DNA from: Devosia pacifica
GTDB lineage: Bacteria; Pseudomonadota; Alphaproteobacteria; Rhizobiales; Devosiaceae
Length of the DNA: 64,000 nt
Direction: 5' to 3'
Assembly: GCF_014652635.1 (NCBI RefSeq)
Contig: NZ_BMZE01000001.1
Location: forward strand, 1,064,051 to 1,128,050
The position numbers and the translations under genes are program-made. The notes beneath the pieces are model-generated. The model ran no database searches and was not told the DNA's origin. It worked only from the letters and a program-made list of their open reading frames with translations. How positions within the stretch are numbered: position 1 is the stretch's first letter; every line of letters begins with the position of its first letter. Shown here piece after piece: positions 17,143-25,136 of this stretch.

Positions 17143-19463
17143 GCCTTTGCCTCGCGCATCCGCTCCACACCAAACAGCACGCGTTCAGGCGTCACCGGCG
17201 TATCAAGCCGAGGCGCAACTTTGTAATCGGCAACGGACGCCACGGCCATCGACAATGCTTCAACGACGGAAATTGCCAGCATGAGCGGCGGCTCGCCGAC
17301 GGCCTTCGACCGTCCGATGGTTGGCTCGGCATTCTGTGACCATTCGGCCAGCTTCACGTTGAAGATTGGCGGCACATCGGACGCGAGCGGGATCTTGTAA
17401 GTGGAAGGCGCGTGCGTACGCAGGCGCCCCTTGTCGTCCCAGTTCAGTTCTTCGGTCGTCAGCCATCCCATGCCTTGAATGAAACCGCCTTCCACCTGCC
17501 CCATATCGACGGCTGGATTCAGCGAACGACCCACATCATGCAGAATATCGACGCGATCGACGGTGTACTCGCCCGTGAGCGTGTCGATGGTCACCTCTGA
17601 AACAGATGCACCATAGGCAAAGTAGTAGAACGGGTGCCCGCGCCCGGTTGCACGGTCCCAATGGATCTTCGGCGTCTTGTAGAACCCCGCGGCCGAAAGC
17701 TGCACACGGTTGAGATAGGCGGAAGCGATCAATTCCTTGAAAGGCACGAATTCATCGCCGGCCTGAAGCCCCCCGGCCACCCACTGGCAGGCATCCTCCT
17801 CGCATTTGTAGACTTGCGCAGCATGAGTCACGAGCCGACGCTTGATCTGCTGGGCGGCGTCATAGGCTGCCATGCCGTTGAGATCCGACCCCGAAGAGGC
17901 AGCAGTAGCCGAGGTGTTCGGCACCTTGCCCGTGGTGGTCGCTGTGATCTTGACCTCGGAAATGCCAAGTCCGAACGCATCGGCGAGAACCTGGGCCACC
18001 TTGATATGCAGCCCCTGCCCCATTTCGGTGCCGCCGTGGCTGAGGTGTACCGAACCATCGCGATAGACATGCACCAGTGCGCCGCCCTGATTGTACCAGG
18101 TGGCGGTGAAGGAGATGCCGAACTTAACCGGCGTCAAGGCAATCCCCTTCTTGAGGATCGCGTTTTCGCGGTTGAAGGTTCTCACCGCCTCCCGCCGCTT
18201 CTGGTAGTCGGAGGAGGACTCGAGTTCGTCGACGATGCGATGGATTATGTTGTCGCCGACAGCCTGGTGATACGGCGTCACATTGTTGGTATCGGTGCCG
18301 TAGAAATTCAGCTTGCGGATCTCCAGCGGATCCTTGCCGAGCGCATAGGCGATGTCCTCCACCCAACGCTCGCACCCGACCATGCCTTGCGGGCCGCCAA
18401 ACCCACGAAACGCCGTGTTGGAAACGGTATTGGTATAAAGCGGCTCCGAACGGGCTCGCACCGCCGGATAGAAATACGCGTTGTCGCAGTGAAACAGCGC
18501 CCGATCCGAGACCGGACCCGTCAGATCGGATGAGAACCCGCCATTGGCGCCATAGACAGCATCGACAGCCAAAATGCGCCCTTCGTCATCGAAACCGACC
18601 TCGTAATCGACCACGAAATCGTGGCGCTTGCCGGTCGCTGTCATGTCGTCATCGCGATCGGGTCGGATCTTCACCGCGCGATTGAAGCGCTTCGCCGCGA
18701 GCGCTGCCACCGCTGCGAACAGGTTCCCTTGGGTCTCCTTGCCCCCGAAGCCGCCGCCCATCCGGCGCACGTTTACGGTCACCGCATGCTGGTGAATGCC
18801 GAGGACGTGCGACACCATCAGCTGCACTTCGCTCGGATGCTGCGTCGAGGAATAGACCGTCACGTCTTCGTCTTCACCAGGCACCACCATCGCGATGTGC
18901 CCTTCGAGATAGAAGTGGTCTTGGCCGCCAATTCGGATTTCGCCCTTGAGACGGCGCGGTGCTGAGGCGAGCCCCGCATCCACATCGCCGCGCTCGAGCT
19001 TCAGCGGCTCAGTAACCATCCGGCCACCAGCAGCCTGCGCCGTACGCACGTCCGGTATCCAGTCGAGATCACGATATTCGATCCGCGCCTGGTGGGCCGC
19101 ACGCCGCGCAGCCTCGCGCGTCTCGGCGACAACCGCAAACATCGGCTGCCCCCAGAACTGGACGAGCTTGTCGGCAAAAACCGGCTCGTCGTGCTTGTGC
19201 GCGGGGCTCACATCGTTGTCGCCCGGGATATCCGCGCTCGTTAGCACCCCAACAACACCCGGAGACTTGCGCACCGCATCGAGATCGATCGCTGAGATTT
19301 CAGCGTGCGCGCGTTCCGACAACGCCAGATACGCATGAAGCGTACCCTCGGGCTCGACGATATCGTCGATATATTCGGCACTACCGCTCACATGCTTGGG
19401 AGCGGAATCATGACGCGTCGGCTGATGCAAGGTAGCGGGATTGGCTTGGGTATGCCGGTTCAT
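17139..19463 (-). CDS. xdhB: Xanthine dehydrogenase, molybdopterin-binding subunit
   Basis: 774 aa, the length of bacterial XdhB. Catalyses hydroxylation of hypoxanthine to xanthine and xanthine to urate. Molybdopterin motifs include RMGGGFGGKETQ, AFRGFGGPQGM, GTEMGQGLHIKV, and the active-site glutamate in VGEPPLMLAISV near the C-terminus. An aldehyde oxidase/xanthine dehydrogenase a/b hammerhead domain occupies roughly residues 20-135. Its ATG overlaps the xdhA stop as TGATG, indicating coupled translation and 1:1 assembly with XdhA. Confidence 0.97.
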   Translation of the reverse strand: MNRHTQANPATLHQPTRHDSAPKHVSGSAEYIDDIVEPEGTLHAYLALSERAHAEISAIDLDAVRKSPGVVGVLTSADIPGDNDVSPAHKHDEPVFADKLVQFWGQPMFAVVAETREAARRAAHQARIEYRDLDWIPDVRTAQAAGGRMVTEPLKLERGDVDAGLASAPRRLKGEIRIGGQDHFYLEGHIAMVVPGEDEDVTVYSSTQHPSEVQLMVSHVLGIHQHAVTVNVRRMGGGFGGKETQGNLFAAVAALAAKRFNRAVKIRPDRDDDMTATGKRHDFVVDYEVGFDDEGRILAVDAVYGANGGFSSDLTGPVSDRALFHCDNAYFYPAVRARSEPLYTNTVSNTAFRGFGGPQGMVGCERWVEDIAYALGKDPLEIRKLNFYGTDTNNVTPYHQAVGDNIIHRIVDELESSSDYQKRREAVRTFNRENAILKKGIALTPVKFGISFTATWYNQGGALVHVYRDGSVHLSHGGTEMGQGLHIKVAQVLADAFGLGISEVKITATTTGKVPNTSATAASSGSDLNGMAAYDAAQQIKRRLVTHAAQVYKCEEDACQWVAGGLQAGDEFVPFKELIASAYLNRVQLSAAGFYKTPKIHWDRATGRGHPFYYFAYGASVSEVTIDTLTGEYTVDRVDILHDVGRSLNPAVDMGQVEGGFIQGMGWLTTEELNWDDKGRLRTHAPSTYKIPLASDVPPIFNVKLAEWSQNAEPTIGRSKAVGEPPLMLAISVVEALSMAVASVADYKVAPRLDTPVTPERVLFGVERMREAKA

Positions 19464-20926
19464 CAGGCAACCTCCCGCCGTAACCGCGCGCTCTGCCCAA
19501 TCGTTTCCTGATAGAAGCGCCGCAGCAGGTTCTCAGCGGCCAGCAGGCGATAGCGTGCACTCGCCCGCATATCGGAAATCGGCTGATAATCCTCGACCAT
19601 CTGCGGCGCGACGGTCTCTATGATCTCAGCAGTCCAAGCTTGGCCAACAAGACCAGCCTCGATTGTGGCAGCACGTTTCGGCGTCGTCGCCATGCCGCCG
19701 AATGCGATCCGTGCCGAGACGACCACACCCTGATCATCGAGCTTCACCCGAAATGCGCCGCACACCGCCGAAATATCTTCTTCCCGGCGCTTTGAGAGTT
19801 TGTACACCGCGAATTTCTCACCCTCCGGCAGATCCGGCACGGTGACGCTTTCGACAAACTCGCCCGGCTCTCTATCCTGATGGTGGTAGGCGATGAAGAA
19901 GTCTTCAAGCGGCAGGTCGCGGCGCTCATTCCCCTTGCGAAGGGTCAGCGTTGCGCCAAGGACGATCAGCGCCGGCGGCATGTCGCCGATCGGCGAGCCA
20001 TTGGCGATGTTGCCGCCGATCGTACCCATATTGCGGATCTGCTCGCCGGCGAACCGGCTCATAAGCTCTTCAAGCTGCGGATACCGCTCGACCAAGACCG
20101 GAACCGCTTCGGTGTAGGTGACGCCGGCAAAAAAACGCGTCGCCCCATCCAGAGGCTCGATGCGCTTCAGCCCTTCGAGACGCCCGATATGAATGACGGG
20201 GGATATTTCGCGCATGAACTTGGTCACCCAAAGCCCCACATCAGTGGAGCCCGCGACGATCGTGGCATCTGGAAGCTCTGCGTAGGCAGCGGCAAAGTCG
20301 TCAAGATCAGCCGGGATGATGGTGCGGTGTTCACCCGAGCGCACATCAACACGCTTGCCATCGTCAAGCTCTTGCAGTCTCGCCTTGATGCTCTGCCGCT
20401 CCGCGCGCAACGGATCGGCCTCCGGCGCACCATAGTCGGACATCGCTTCGGCAGCGCGGATGATCGGCGCGTAGCCGGTGCAGCGACAAAGGTTGCCTTG
20501 CAGCGCCTGTTCCACCTGTGCGCGGCTCGGGCGCGGCGTCTTCATCCATAATGCGTAAAGCGACATCACGAAGCCCGGCGTACAGAACCCGCACTGGCTG
20601 CCATGATGCTCAACCATGGCCTGCTGCACCGGATTCATCACCCCCTCGCGCGCCAGATGCTCGACCGTGACGACATGGCAGCCATCAAGGCTTGCAACGA
20701 ACCGGATGCAGGAGGTCACCGACTCATAGACCAGGTTGTCCCCCGCAAGCCGGCCGATCAGGACAGTGCACGCCCCGCAATCGCCCTCGGCGCAACCCTC
20801 CTTGGTGCCGCGCAGCCGATGATCGAGCCGCAGAAAGTCCAGCAGCGTGCGGTCGGCCGGAACATCGTCCAGTTCCACCAGATCGCCGTTGAGGATGAAG
20901 CGAATCGAGGATCGTGTCTCAGCCAT
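19463..20926 (-). CDS. xdhA: Xanthine dehydrogenase, iron-sulfur and FAD subunit
   Basis: 487 aa. The N-terminal plant-type [2Fe-2S] domain has cysteines in EGCAEGDCGAC near residues 40-50. The second [2Fe-2S] domain has QCGFCTPGF and NLCRCTGY near 110-155. The FAD domain follows with VAGSTDVGLWVTK and GTIGGNIANGSPIGD, and the CO-dehydrogenase-flavoprotein C-terminal domain ends the protein. It passes electrons from the molybdenum site in XdhB to NAD. It starts two bases after the uraH stop. Confidence 0.97.
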   Translation of the reverse strand: MAETRSSIRFILNGDLVELDDVPADRTLLDFLRLDHRLRGTKEGCAEGDCGACTVLIGRLAGDNLVYESVTSCIRFVASLDGCHVVTVEHLAREGVMNPVQQAMVEHHGSQCGFCTPGFVMSLYALWMKTPRPSRAQVEQALQGNLCRCTGYAPIIRAAEAMSDYGAPEADPLRAERQSIKARLQELDDGKRVDVRSGEHRTIIPADLDDFAAAYAELPDATIVAGSTDVGLWVTKFMREISPVIHIGRLEGLKRIEPLDGATRFFAGVTYTEAVPVLVERYPQLEELMSRFAGEQIRNMGTIGGNIANGSPIGDMPPALIVLGATLTLRKGNERRDLPLEDFFIAYHHQDREPGEFVESVTVPDLPEGEKFAVYKLSKRREEDISAVCGAFRVKLDDQGVVVSARIAFGGMATTPKRAATIEAGLVGQAWTAEIIETVAPQMVEDYQPISDMRASARYRLLAAENLLRRFYQETIGQSARLRREVA

Positions 20927-20928
20927 GC

Positions 20929-21285
20929 TCAGCTGCCCCGATAGGTCGAGTAGCCGAACGGGCTGACCAGCAGCGGGACGTGGTAATGCATGTGTTCGCT
21001 GGTGGTGAACCGTACCGGCACGACATCGAGAAACGGATGCTCGAGTTCGACACCGAGCCGCGAGAAATACTGTCCGACGTGAAAGGCGATTTCGAACTCA
21101 CCGAGCTGGAAATGCTCACCCTCCAGCAATGGCTGATCCAGCCGGCCGTCGGCATTGGTGTAGCTCTCCACCAGATGATGCGTGTGATCCCCATGAACGA
21201 AGAACAGATCGATCCGCATGCCACGCGCTGGCGTGCCATGTGTCGTGTCCAGAACATGGGTGGTCAGACGGCCGGTTCCCGCCAT
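20929..21285 (-). CDS. uraH: 5-Hydroxyisourate hydrolase (transthyretin-like)
   Basis: 118 aa, exact family size. Hydrolyses 5-hydroxyisourate, the PuuD product, to OHCU. Catalytic motifs are visible: H in LTTHVLDTTHG near residue 9, R in the central strand region, and the C-terminal YRGS signature. The first gene of the ten-gene minus-strand purine operon, it is divergent from the puuE-uraD fusion gene. The 158-bp gap between them holds a palindromic operator candidate. It has no signal peptide, so it acts in the cytoplasm. Confidence 0.96.
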   Translation of the reverse strand: MAGTGRLTTHVLDTTHGTPARGMRIDLFFVHGDHTHHLVESYTNADGRLDQPLLEGEHFQLGEFEIAFHVGQYFSRLGVELEHPFLDVVPVRFTTSEHMHYHVPLLVSPFGYSTYRGS

Positions 21286-21367
21286 AAGCTGCTACCTCGA
21301 ATTTTGCCCCGAAGCGGAAGACTATCGCAAACAGCGACGGTTGAAAGAGGGGCCAGCCAGATTTTTT

Positions 21368-21385
21368 ACCAATTGGTCCATTTTC
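21368..21385. promoter_or_regulatory. Palindromic operator candidate between uraH and puuE
   Basis: The 10-bp palindrome ACCAATTGGT (21368-21377) is followed by CCATTTTC. The same arrangement, ACCA-N2-TGGTCCA-N-TTTC, recurs at 33742-33759 upstream of the 5'-nucleotidase gene (15 of 18 positions identical). It lies midway in a divergent promoter region, which suits a repressor site. GntR-type regulators bind similar sequences, but no regulator gene is in the purine cluster. Confidence 0.45.
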
Positions 21386-21443
21386 GGTAGGTCACGACAC
21401 CCGTCCGGGACGTTACACTAACCGAAAAACATGCGGTGTTATA

Positions 21444-22859
21444 ATGCGATACCCCAGAGATCTGCACGGCTACGGAGCCAATCCCCCGAACGCCAACTGG
21501 CCCGGTGGCGCACGCATCGCGGTGCAATTTGTTTTGAACTATGAAGAAGGCGGCGAGAACAACATCCTGCACGGCGATGCTGCGTCCGAAGCCTTTCTTG
21601 CCGACGTCGTCGGTGCAGCGCCATGGCCGGCACAGCGCCACTGGAACATCGAGTCGATGTACGAATATGGCGCCCGCGCAGGGTTCTGGCGCCTGCACCG
21701 GCTTCTGACCGAGCACCAGATCGGCGTCACGGTCTACGCTGTAGCCACGGCTTTGATGCGCGCGCCGGCACAGCTCGAGGCCATGCAGCAGGTGGGTTGG
21801 GAAATCGCCAGCCACGGCTACAAATGGGTCGAGCACAAGGACATGCCGCCGGACGAAGAACGTCGCCAGATCAACGAAGCCATAAAATTGCATGAACTGG
21901 CAACCGGCAGCCGCCCCCTCGGCTGGTACACTGGTCGCTGCTCGCTCAACACCGTCGACCTGGTGTCGGAAATTGGCGGTTTCGCCTATATTTCAGACAC
22001 ATATGATGACGACCTGCCCTACTGGCGACCTTACGACGGACGCCCGCAGCTCATCATTCCATATACACTGTCGGCCAACGACATGCGGTTCGTCACCGCC
22101 TCAGGTTTCGCCAATGGCGAACAGTACTTTCAGTTTCTCAAGGATAGCTTCGACGCTCTGTATGCAGAAGGTGAAGCCGGCAAAGCCAAGATGATGACAG
22201 TCGGGCTGCACTGCCGGCTCGTCGGTCAGCCCGGACGCTTTGCCGGTCTCAAGCGCTTCATCGAATACATCCGAACCGTCGATGGTGTCTGGACTCCGAC
22301 CCGTTTGCAGATCGCCGAACACTGGAACCGCGTACACCCCTATCAGCCGCCCGCCATAGTTCCCTCGAAGATGGACAAGCAAGCCTTTGTGCAAGCATTT
22401 GGCTCAATATTCGAACACTCTCCGTGGATCGCGGAACGGGCATGGGAGGGCGAGCTGGCCCCGGCCAACGACACCGCTGTCGGCCTCCACTTTGCGTTGC
22501 GCACCCAGTTCAGGGCCACGACAGAAGCTGAGCGTTTGGAGGTTTTGCGTGCCCATCCGGATCTCGCAGGCAAACTGGCCGCTGCCAAGCGGCTAACGGC
22601 CGAGTCGACCAGCGAACAGGCGTCTGCCGGCCTTGATGCGCTTACCGATGAAGAAAGGGAGACGTTCTCGCGCCTCAACGAGGCCTACGTCGATAAGTTC
22701 GATTTCCCGTTCATCATCGCCGTCCGCGATCATTCCAAGGCTGGCATTCTCAAGGCATTCCAATCACGCCTAGAAAATGATCGCGCCGAGGAATTCACCA
22801 CCGCCTGCGGACAGGTCGAGCGAATTGCTCGGTTACGCCTTGATGCATTGTTCGGCTGA
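21444..22859 (+). CDS. puuE: PuuE-type allantoinase fused to OHCU decarboxylase (UraD)
   Basis: 471 aa, two domains. Residues ~1-305 form a polysaccharide-deacetylase-like, PuuE-type allantoinase (allantoin to allantoate): NWPGGARIAVQFVLNYEEG, HNIESMYEYG-like region, GWEIASHGYKWV, and TGSRPLGWYTGRCS. Residues ~310-471 form UraD (OHCU to S-allantoin), with the active-site-type RAHPDLAGKLA and the YVDKFDFPFIIAV motif near the end. PuuE of Pseudomonas is about 308 aa and UraD about 165 aa, so both halves look complete. The fusion puts two consecutive steps on one chain. The ribosome-binding site is weak. It is divergent from uraH, which makes its first substrate. Confidence 0.93.
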   Translation: MRYPRDLHGYGANPPNANWPGGARIAVQFVLNYEEGGENNILHGDAASEAFLADVVGAAPWPAQRHWNIESMYEYGARAGFWRLHRLLTEHQIGVTVYAVATALMRAPAQLEAMQQVGWEIASHGYKWVEHKDMPPDEERRQINEAIKLHELATGSRPLGWYTGRCSLNTVDLVSEIGGFAYISDTYDDDLPYWRPYDGRPQLIIPYTLSANDMRFVTASGFANGEQYFQFLKDSFDALYAEGEAGKAKMMTVGLHCRLVGQPGRFAGLKRFIEYIRTVDGVWTPTRLQIAEHWNRVHPYQPPAIVPSKMDKQAFVQAFGSIFEHSPWIAERAWEGELAPANDTAVGLHFALRTQFRATTEAERLEVLRAHPDLAGKLAAAKRLTAESTSEQASAGLDALTDEERETFSRLNEAYVDKFDFPFIIAVRDHSKAGILKAFQSRLENDRAEEFTTACGQVERIARLRLDALFG

Positions 22860-23200
22860 ATGACCGATCAGCAATCGTCCCCGCAATCCCAAGCAATCGC
22901 GCCGTCGCTCTGGCGTCTGGTGATGACGCTCACGGCGCCTACGATAGCGGCTAATACAAACACTCCGGCTCTGGCACCAAAGCGACCAGCATGATGCATT
23001 ACGTTCAGGCCCATGATCTCCTCCCACCTCAGGCATCAATGATGATGCTCTTTTCGTTTGAACGCACCATAGTTGAAAAAGATCAGAGTTTATCGGCCGT
23101 AAATTTAGCGCTCACCGTGCCATGCCGCACGCGAGCCGATCTCGACAAACTACGACAAACCACCATAGTCGCCAGGTTCTAGTTTCGCTCAGGGGCACAC
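22860..23200. other. 341-bp intergenic region with one small minus-strand gene
   Basis: Between the puuE-uraD fusion and the ureidoglycine aminohydrolase gene. It contains the 48-aa ORF at 22868-23014 (minus). The remaining ~185 bp is the likely promoter region of allE-allA. CACCATAGT occurs twice (23065-23073 and 23161-23169) as a direct repeat. I see no terminator after puuE. Confidence 0.5.
22868..23014 (-). CDS. Small membrane protein, 48 aa, with cysteine-containing acidic tail
   Basis: ATG 23014 is preceded by a near-perfect GGGAGGAG ribosome-binding site with 5-base spacing to the GGAGG core. The peptide has a basic N-terminal part (HHAGRFGARAG), one hydrophobic segment at about residues 18-31 (VFVLAAIVGAVSVI), a TRRQ stop-transfer signal, and the tail AWDCGDDC. 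Orientation is against its neighbours. I recognise no family. The strong ribosome-binding site plus a membrane-helix pattern makes it more convincing than a chance frame, but no homology evidence is available. Confidence 0.5.
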   Translation of the reverse strand: MGLNVMHHAGRFGARAGVFVLAAIVGAVSVITRRQSDGAIAWDCGDDC

Positions 23201-24031
23201 ATGTCATCGCCGTCCTACGCCCAACCGTCTGCGGGTCTTCCGCCACAATCACAATTGCTTACCGGCCGTGCGGTCTTCACGCCCGCCTATGCCGTCATTC
23301 CGCGTGGCGTGATGACGGATATCGTCACCAGCTATTTGCCGCATTGGGACGCCACGCGCCTTTGGGTAATCGCCCGGCCGATGACCGGCTTTTCTGAAAC
23401 CTTCGCGCATTACGTCATAGAGGTCGCGCCCGGCGGCGGCAGTACCAAGCCGGAGCCGGAAGCCGAAGCGGAAGGCGTTCTCTTCATCACGCAAGGCAGC
23501 GTAAATCTTGTGATCGAGGGCGAAGCCCACAAGCTCGAGATTGGCGGCTACGCCTACGTGCCGCCAGGGTGCATCTGGAGCTTATCGGCGACTGGTGAGG
23601 CTCCGGCCCGCTTCCATTGGATCCGCAAACACTATCAGCGCGTCGATGGCATCGAGGTGCCACCGGCATTCGTGACCAACGAGCGCGATCTTGAGCCCAT
23701 TCCGATGCCGGACACTGAAGGACGATGGGCGACCACGCGGTTCGTCGAGCCGACAGATCTGCGCCACGACATGCATGTGAACATCGTCACTCTCGCGCCG
23801 GGCGCGGTCATTCCCTTTGCCGAGACGCACGTCATGGAGCACGGCCTCTATGTGCTCGAGGGCAAGGCCGTCTATCGGCTCAATCAGGATTGGGTGGAAG
23901 TTGAAGGCGGCGACTATATGTGGCTGCGCGCTTTCTGCCCTCAGGCCTGCTACGCAGGAGGCCCCGAACCCTTCCGCTACCTGCTCTATAAGGACGTCAA
24001 CCGCCACATGAAGCTGCGGCCGGGAGGCTGA
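23201..24031 (+). CDS. allE: (S)-Ureidoglycine aminohydrolase (bicupin)
   Basis: 276 aa, normal for the family. Hydrolyses (S)-ureidoglycine to (S)-ureidoglycolate and ammonia. Two cupin domains are visible: the first around residues 60-125 (APGGGS, VPPGCIW), the second around 190-265 with the Mn-ligand motif in IPFAETHVMEHGLYVLEGK. AGGGGC lies upstream of ATG 23201. The allA gene starts one base after its stop. It could only act if allantoate is first converted to ureidoglycine by an enzyme encoded elsewhere. Confidence 0.93.
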   Translation: MSSPSYAQPSAGLPPQSQLLTGRAVFTPAYAVIPRGVMTDIVTSYLPHWDATRLWVIARPMTGFSETFAHYVIEVAPGGGSTKPEPEAEAEGVLFITQGSVNLVIEGEAHKLEIGGYAYVPPGCIWSLSATGEAPARFHWIRKHYQRVDGIEVPPAFVTNERDLEPIPMPDTEGRWATTRFVEPTDLRHDMHVNIVTLAPGAVIPFAETHVMEHGLYVLEGKAVYRLNQDWVEVEGGDYMWLRAFCPQACYAGGPEPFRYLLYKDVNRHMKLRPGG

Positions 24032-24032
24032 G

Positions 24033-24539
24033 ATGCACACCATCGAGATCGAGGCGCTGACCGCAGAAGAATTCGCGCCGTTCGGGCAGATCCTGTCCAC
24101 CGAGAACGCAACACACTACCCTATCAATGCTGGCATGACGGAACGCTACCACGACCTTGCAACTGTGGAGCTTGAGGGCCCGGCAGCGCGCCCTCTCATC
24201 TCCATCTTCAGAGGCCAGCCCTATGAGTTGCCGCTGACCCTCAGCTTGATGGAGCGGCACCCGCTCGGCAGCCAGGCGTTCTTCCCACTATCGAGCCGAC
24301 CATTCCTGGTGATTGTCGCTGAGGACAACGAGGGGAAGCCTGCTGAGCCACGCGCCTTCCTTCCGAAGCCCGGCGAGGGCGTCAACATTGCCATCAATAC
24401 CTGGCACGGAGTGCTCACCCCGCTTGAGGCAGAAAGCGACTTTCTCGTCGTTGACCGGGGCGGCGAAGGCACCAACCTTGAAGAACATCTCTTCGAGCAA
24501 GGCTACATGATCGTCATGCGCGACCGTTCGGCATCGTGA
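24033..24539 (+). CDS. allA: Ureidoglycolate lyase
   Basis: 168 aa, the usual size. Splits (S)-ureidoglycolate into glyoxylate and urea. Family signatures include LTAEEFAPFGQIL near the N-terminus, the ERHPLGSQAFFPL motif at about 70-82, and AINTWHGVLTPL near 115-125. It starts one base after allE, so the two are one transcript. Glyoxylate made here can be used by GlcB, encoded about 15 kb to the left. No urease genes are in the window for the urea. Confidence 0.94.
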   Translation: MHTIEIEALTAEEFAPFGQILSTENATHYPINAGMTERYHDLATVELEGPAARPLISIFRGQPYELPLTLSLMERHPLGSQAFFPLSSRPFLVIVAEDNEGKPAEPRAFLPKPGEGVNIAINTWHGVLTPLEAESDFLVVDRGGEGTNLEEHLFEQGYMIVMRDRSAS

Positions 24540-24601
24540 TCGGCCTCCCGGAACTACTGCCACCGCATGGAGTTGCTGCCCAAGGATGAGGGAGTACTGT
24601 C

Positions 24602-25102
24602 ATGCGGCTTTCAAAGCTAACCACTCTACTGGTGTTCGCGGTTCTTTCGGTGCCGGCGACCGCGCAAGGCAATTTGGGCTGGTCTTCATATGATGACCGA
24701 ACCTTCGGCTACACTGTCGACATACCGGGGGCGCTTTACAGCCCTGCCGAAAGTAGTGCTGGTAGCCAGACCTATCTGACATCCTCCGGGGAAGGACAGC
24801 TCAGCGTCTTCGGCGCGCCAAATACAGAAGGCTATACCACCAGCCAACTCGAGCAGGCGGTACGCGACAGCGGCCAGATCCCCAACATCACCTATAGCGC
24901 CGGGGGCGAAAGATGGTTCGTTTTGTCCGGTCTGTCTAGGCAGGCCGATGGCACGGACCTGATCGTCTACACGAAATTCCTGCTCAACCGCGACCGTTCG
25001 GCCTTCTCGGCCTTTGAGATCAGCTATCCTGCTGATCAGAAAGCCCGCTATAACGCGGTCGTGACCAGAATCGAGAAAAGCCTGCGCGCGCCGCAACTCT
25101 AG
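24602..25102 (+). CDS. Secreted hypothetical protein, 166 aa
   Basis: A classical signal peptide is visible (MRLSK, hydrophobic TLLVFAVLSV, cleavage near PATAQG at about residue 22). The mature part starts with a WSSYDDRTFGYTVDIPG motif, resembling periplasmic proteins in which a conserved bacterial domain begins with a Y-G-F-x-I-x-yP-type strand. It is rich in Ser/Tyr/Thr with no metal or catalytic motif that I can name. GAGGGAG lies upstream of the ATG. It sits 62 bp after allA and could be co-transcribed, but nothing links it to purines. Confidence 0.75.
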   Translation: MRLSKLTTLLVFAVLSVPATAQGNLGWSSYDDRTFGYTVDIPGALYSPAESSAGSQTYLTSSGEGQLSVFGAPNTEGYTTSQLEQAVRDSGQIPNITYSAGGERWFVLSGLSRQADGTDLIVYTKFLLNRDRSAFSAFEISYPADQKARYNAVVTRIEKSLRAPQL

Positions 25103-25136
25103 CCCGGCGTGGGCGAAGGTTGGAAAAATTATTGGA

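Noticed and set aside
23065..23169. CACCATAGT direct repeat upstream of allE as a regulator site
   Set aside because: Copies are 96 bp apart, only 9 bases long and not palindromic; chance cannot be excluded.
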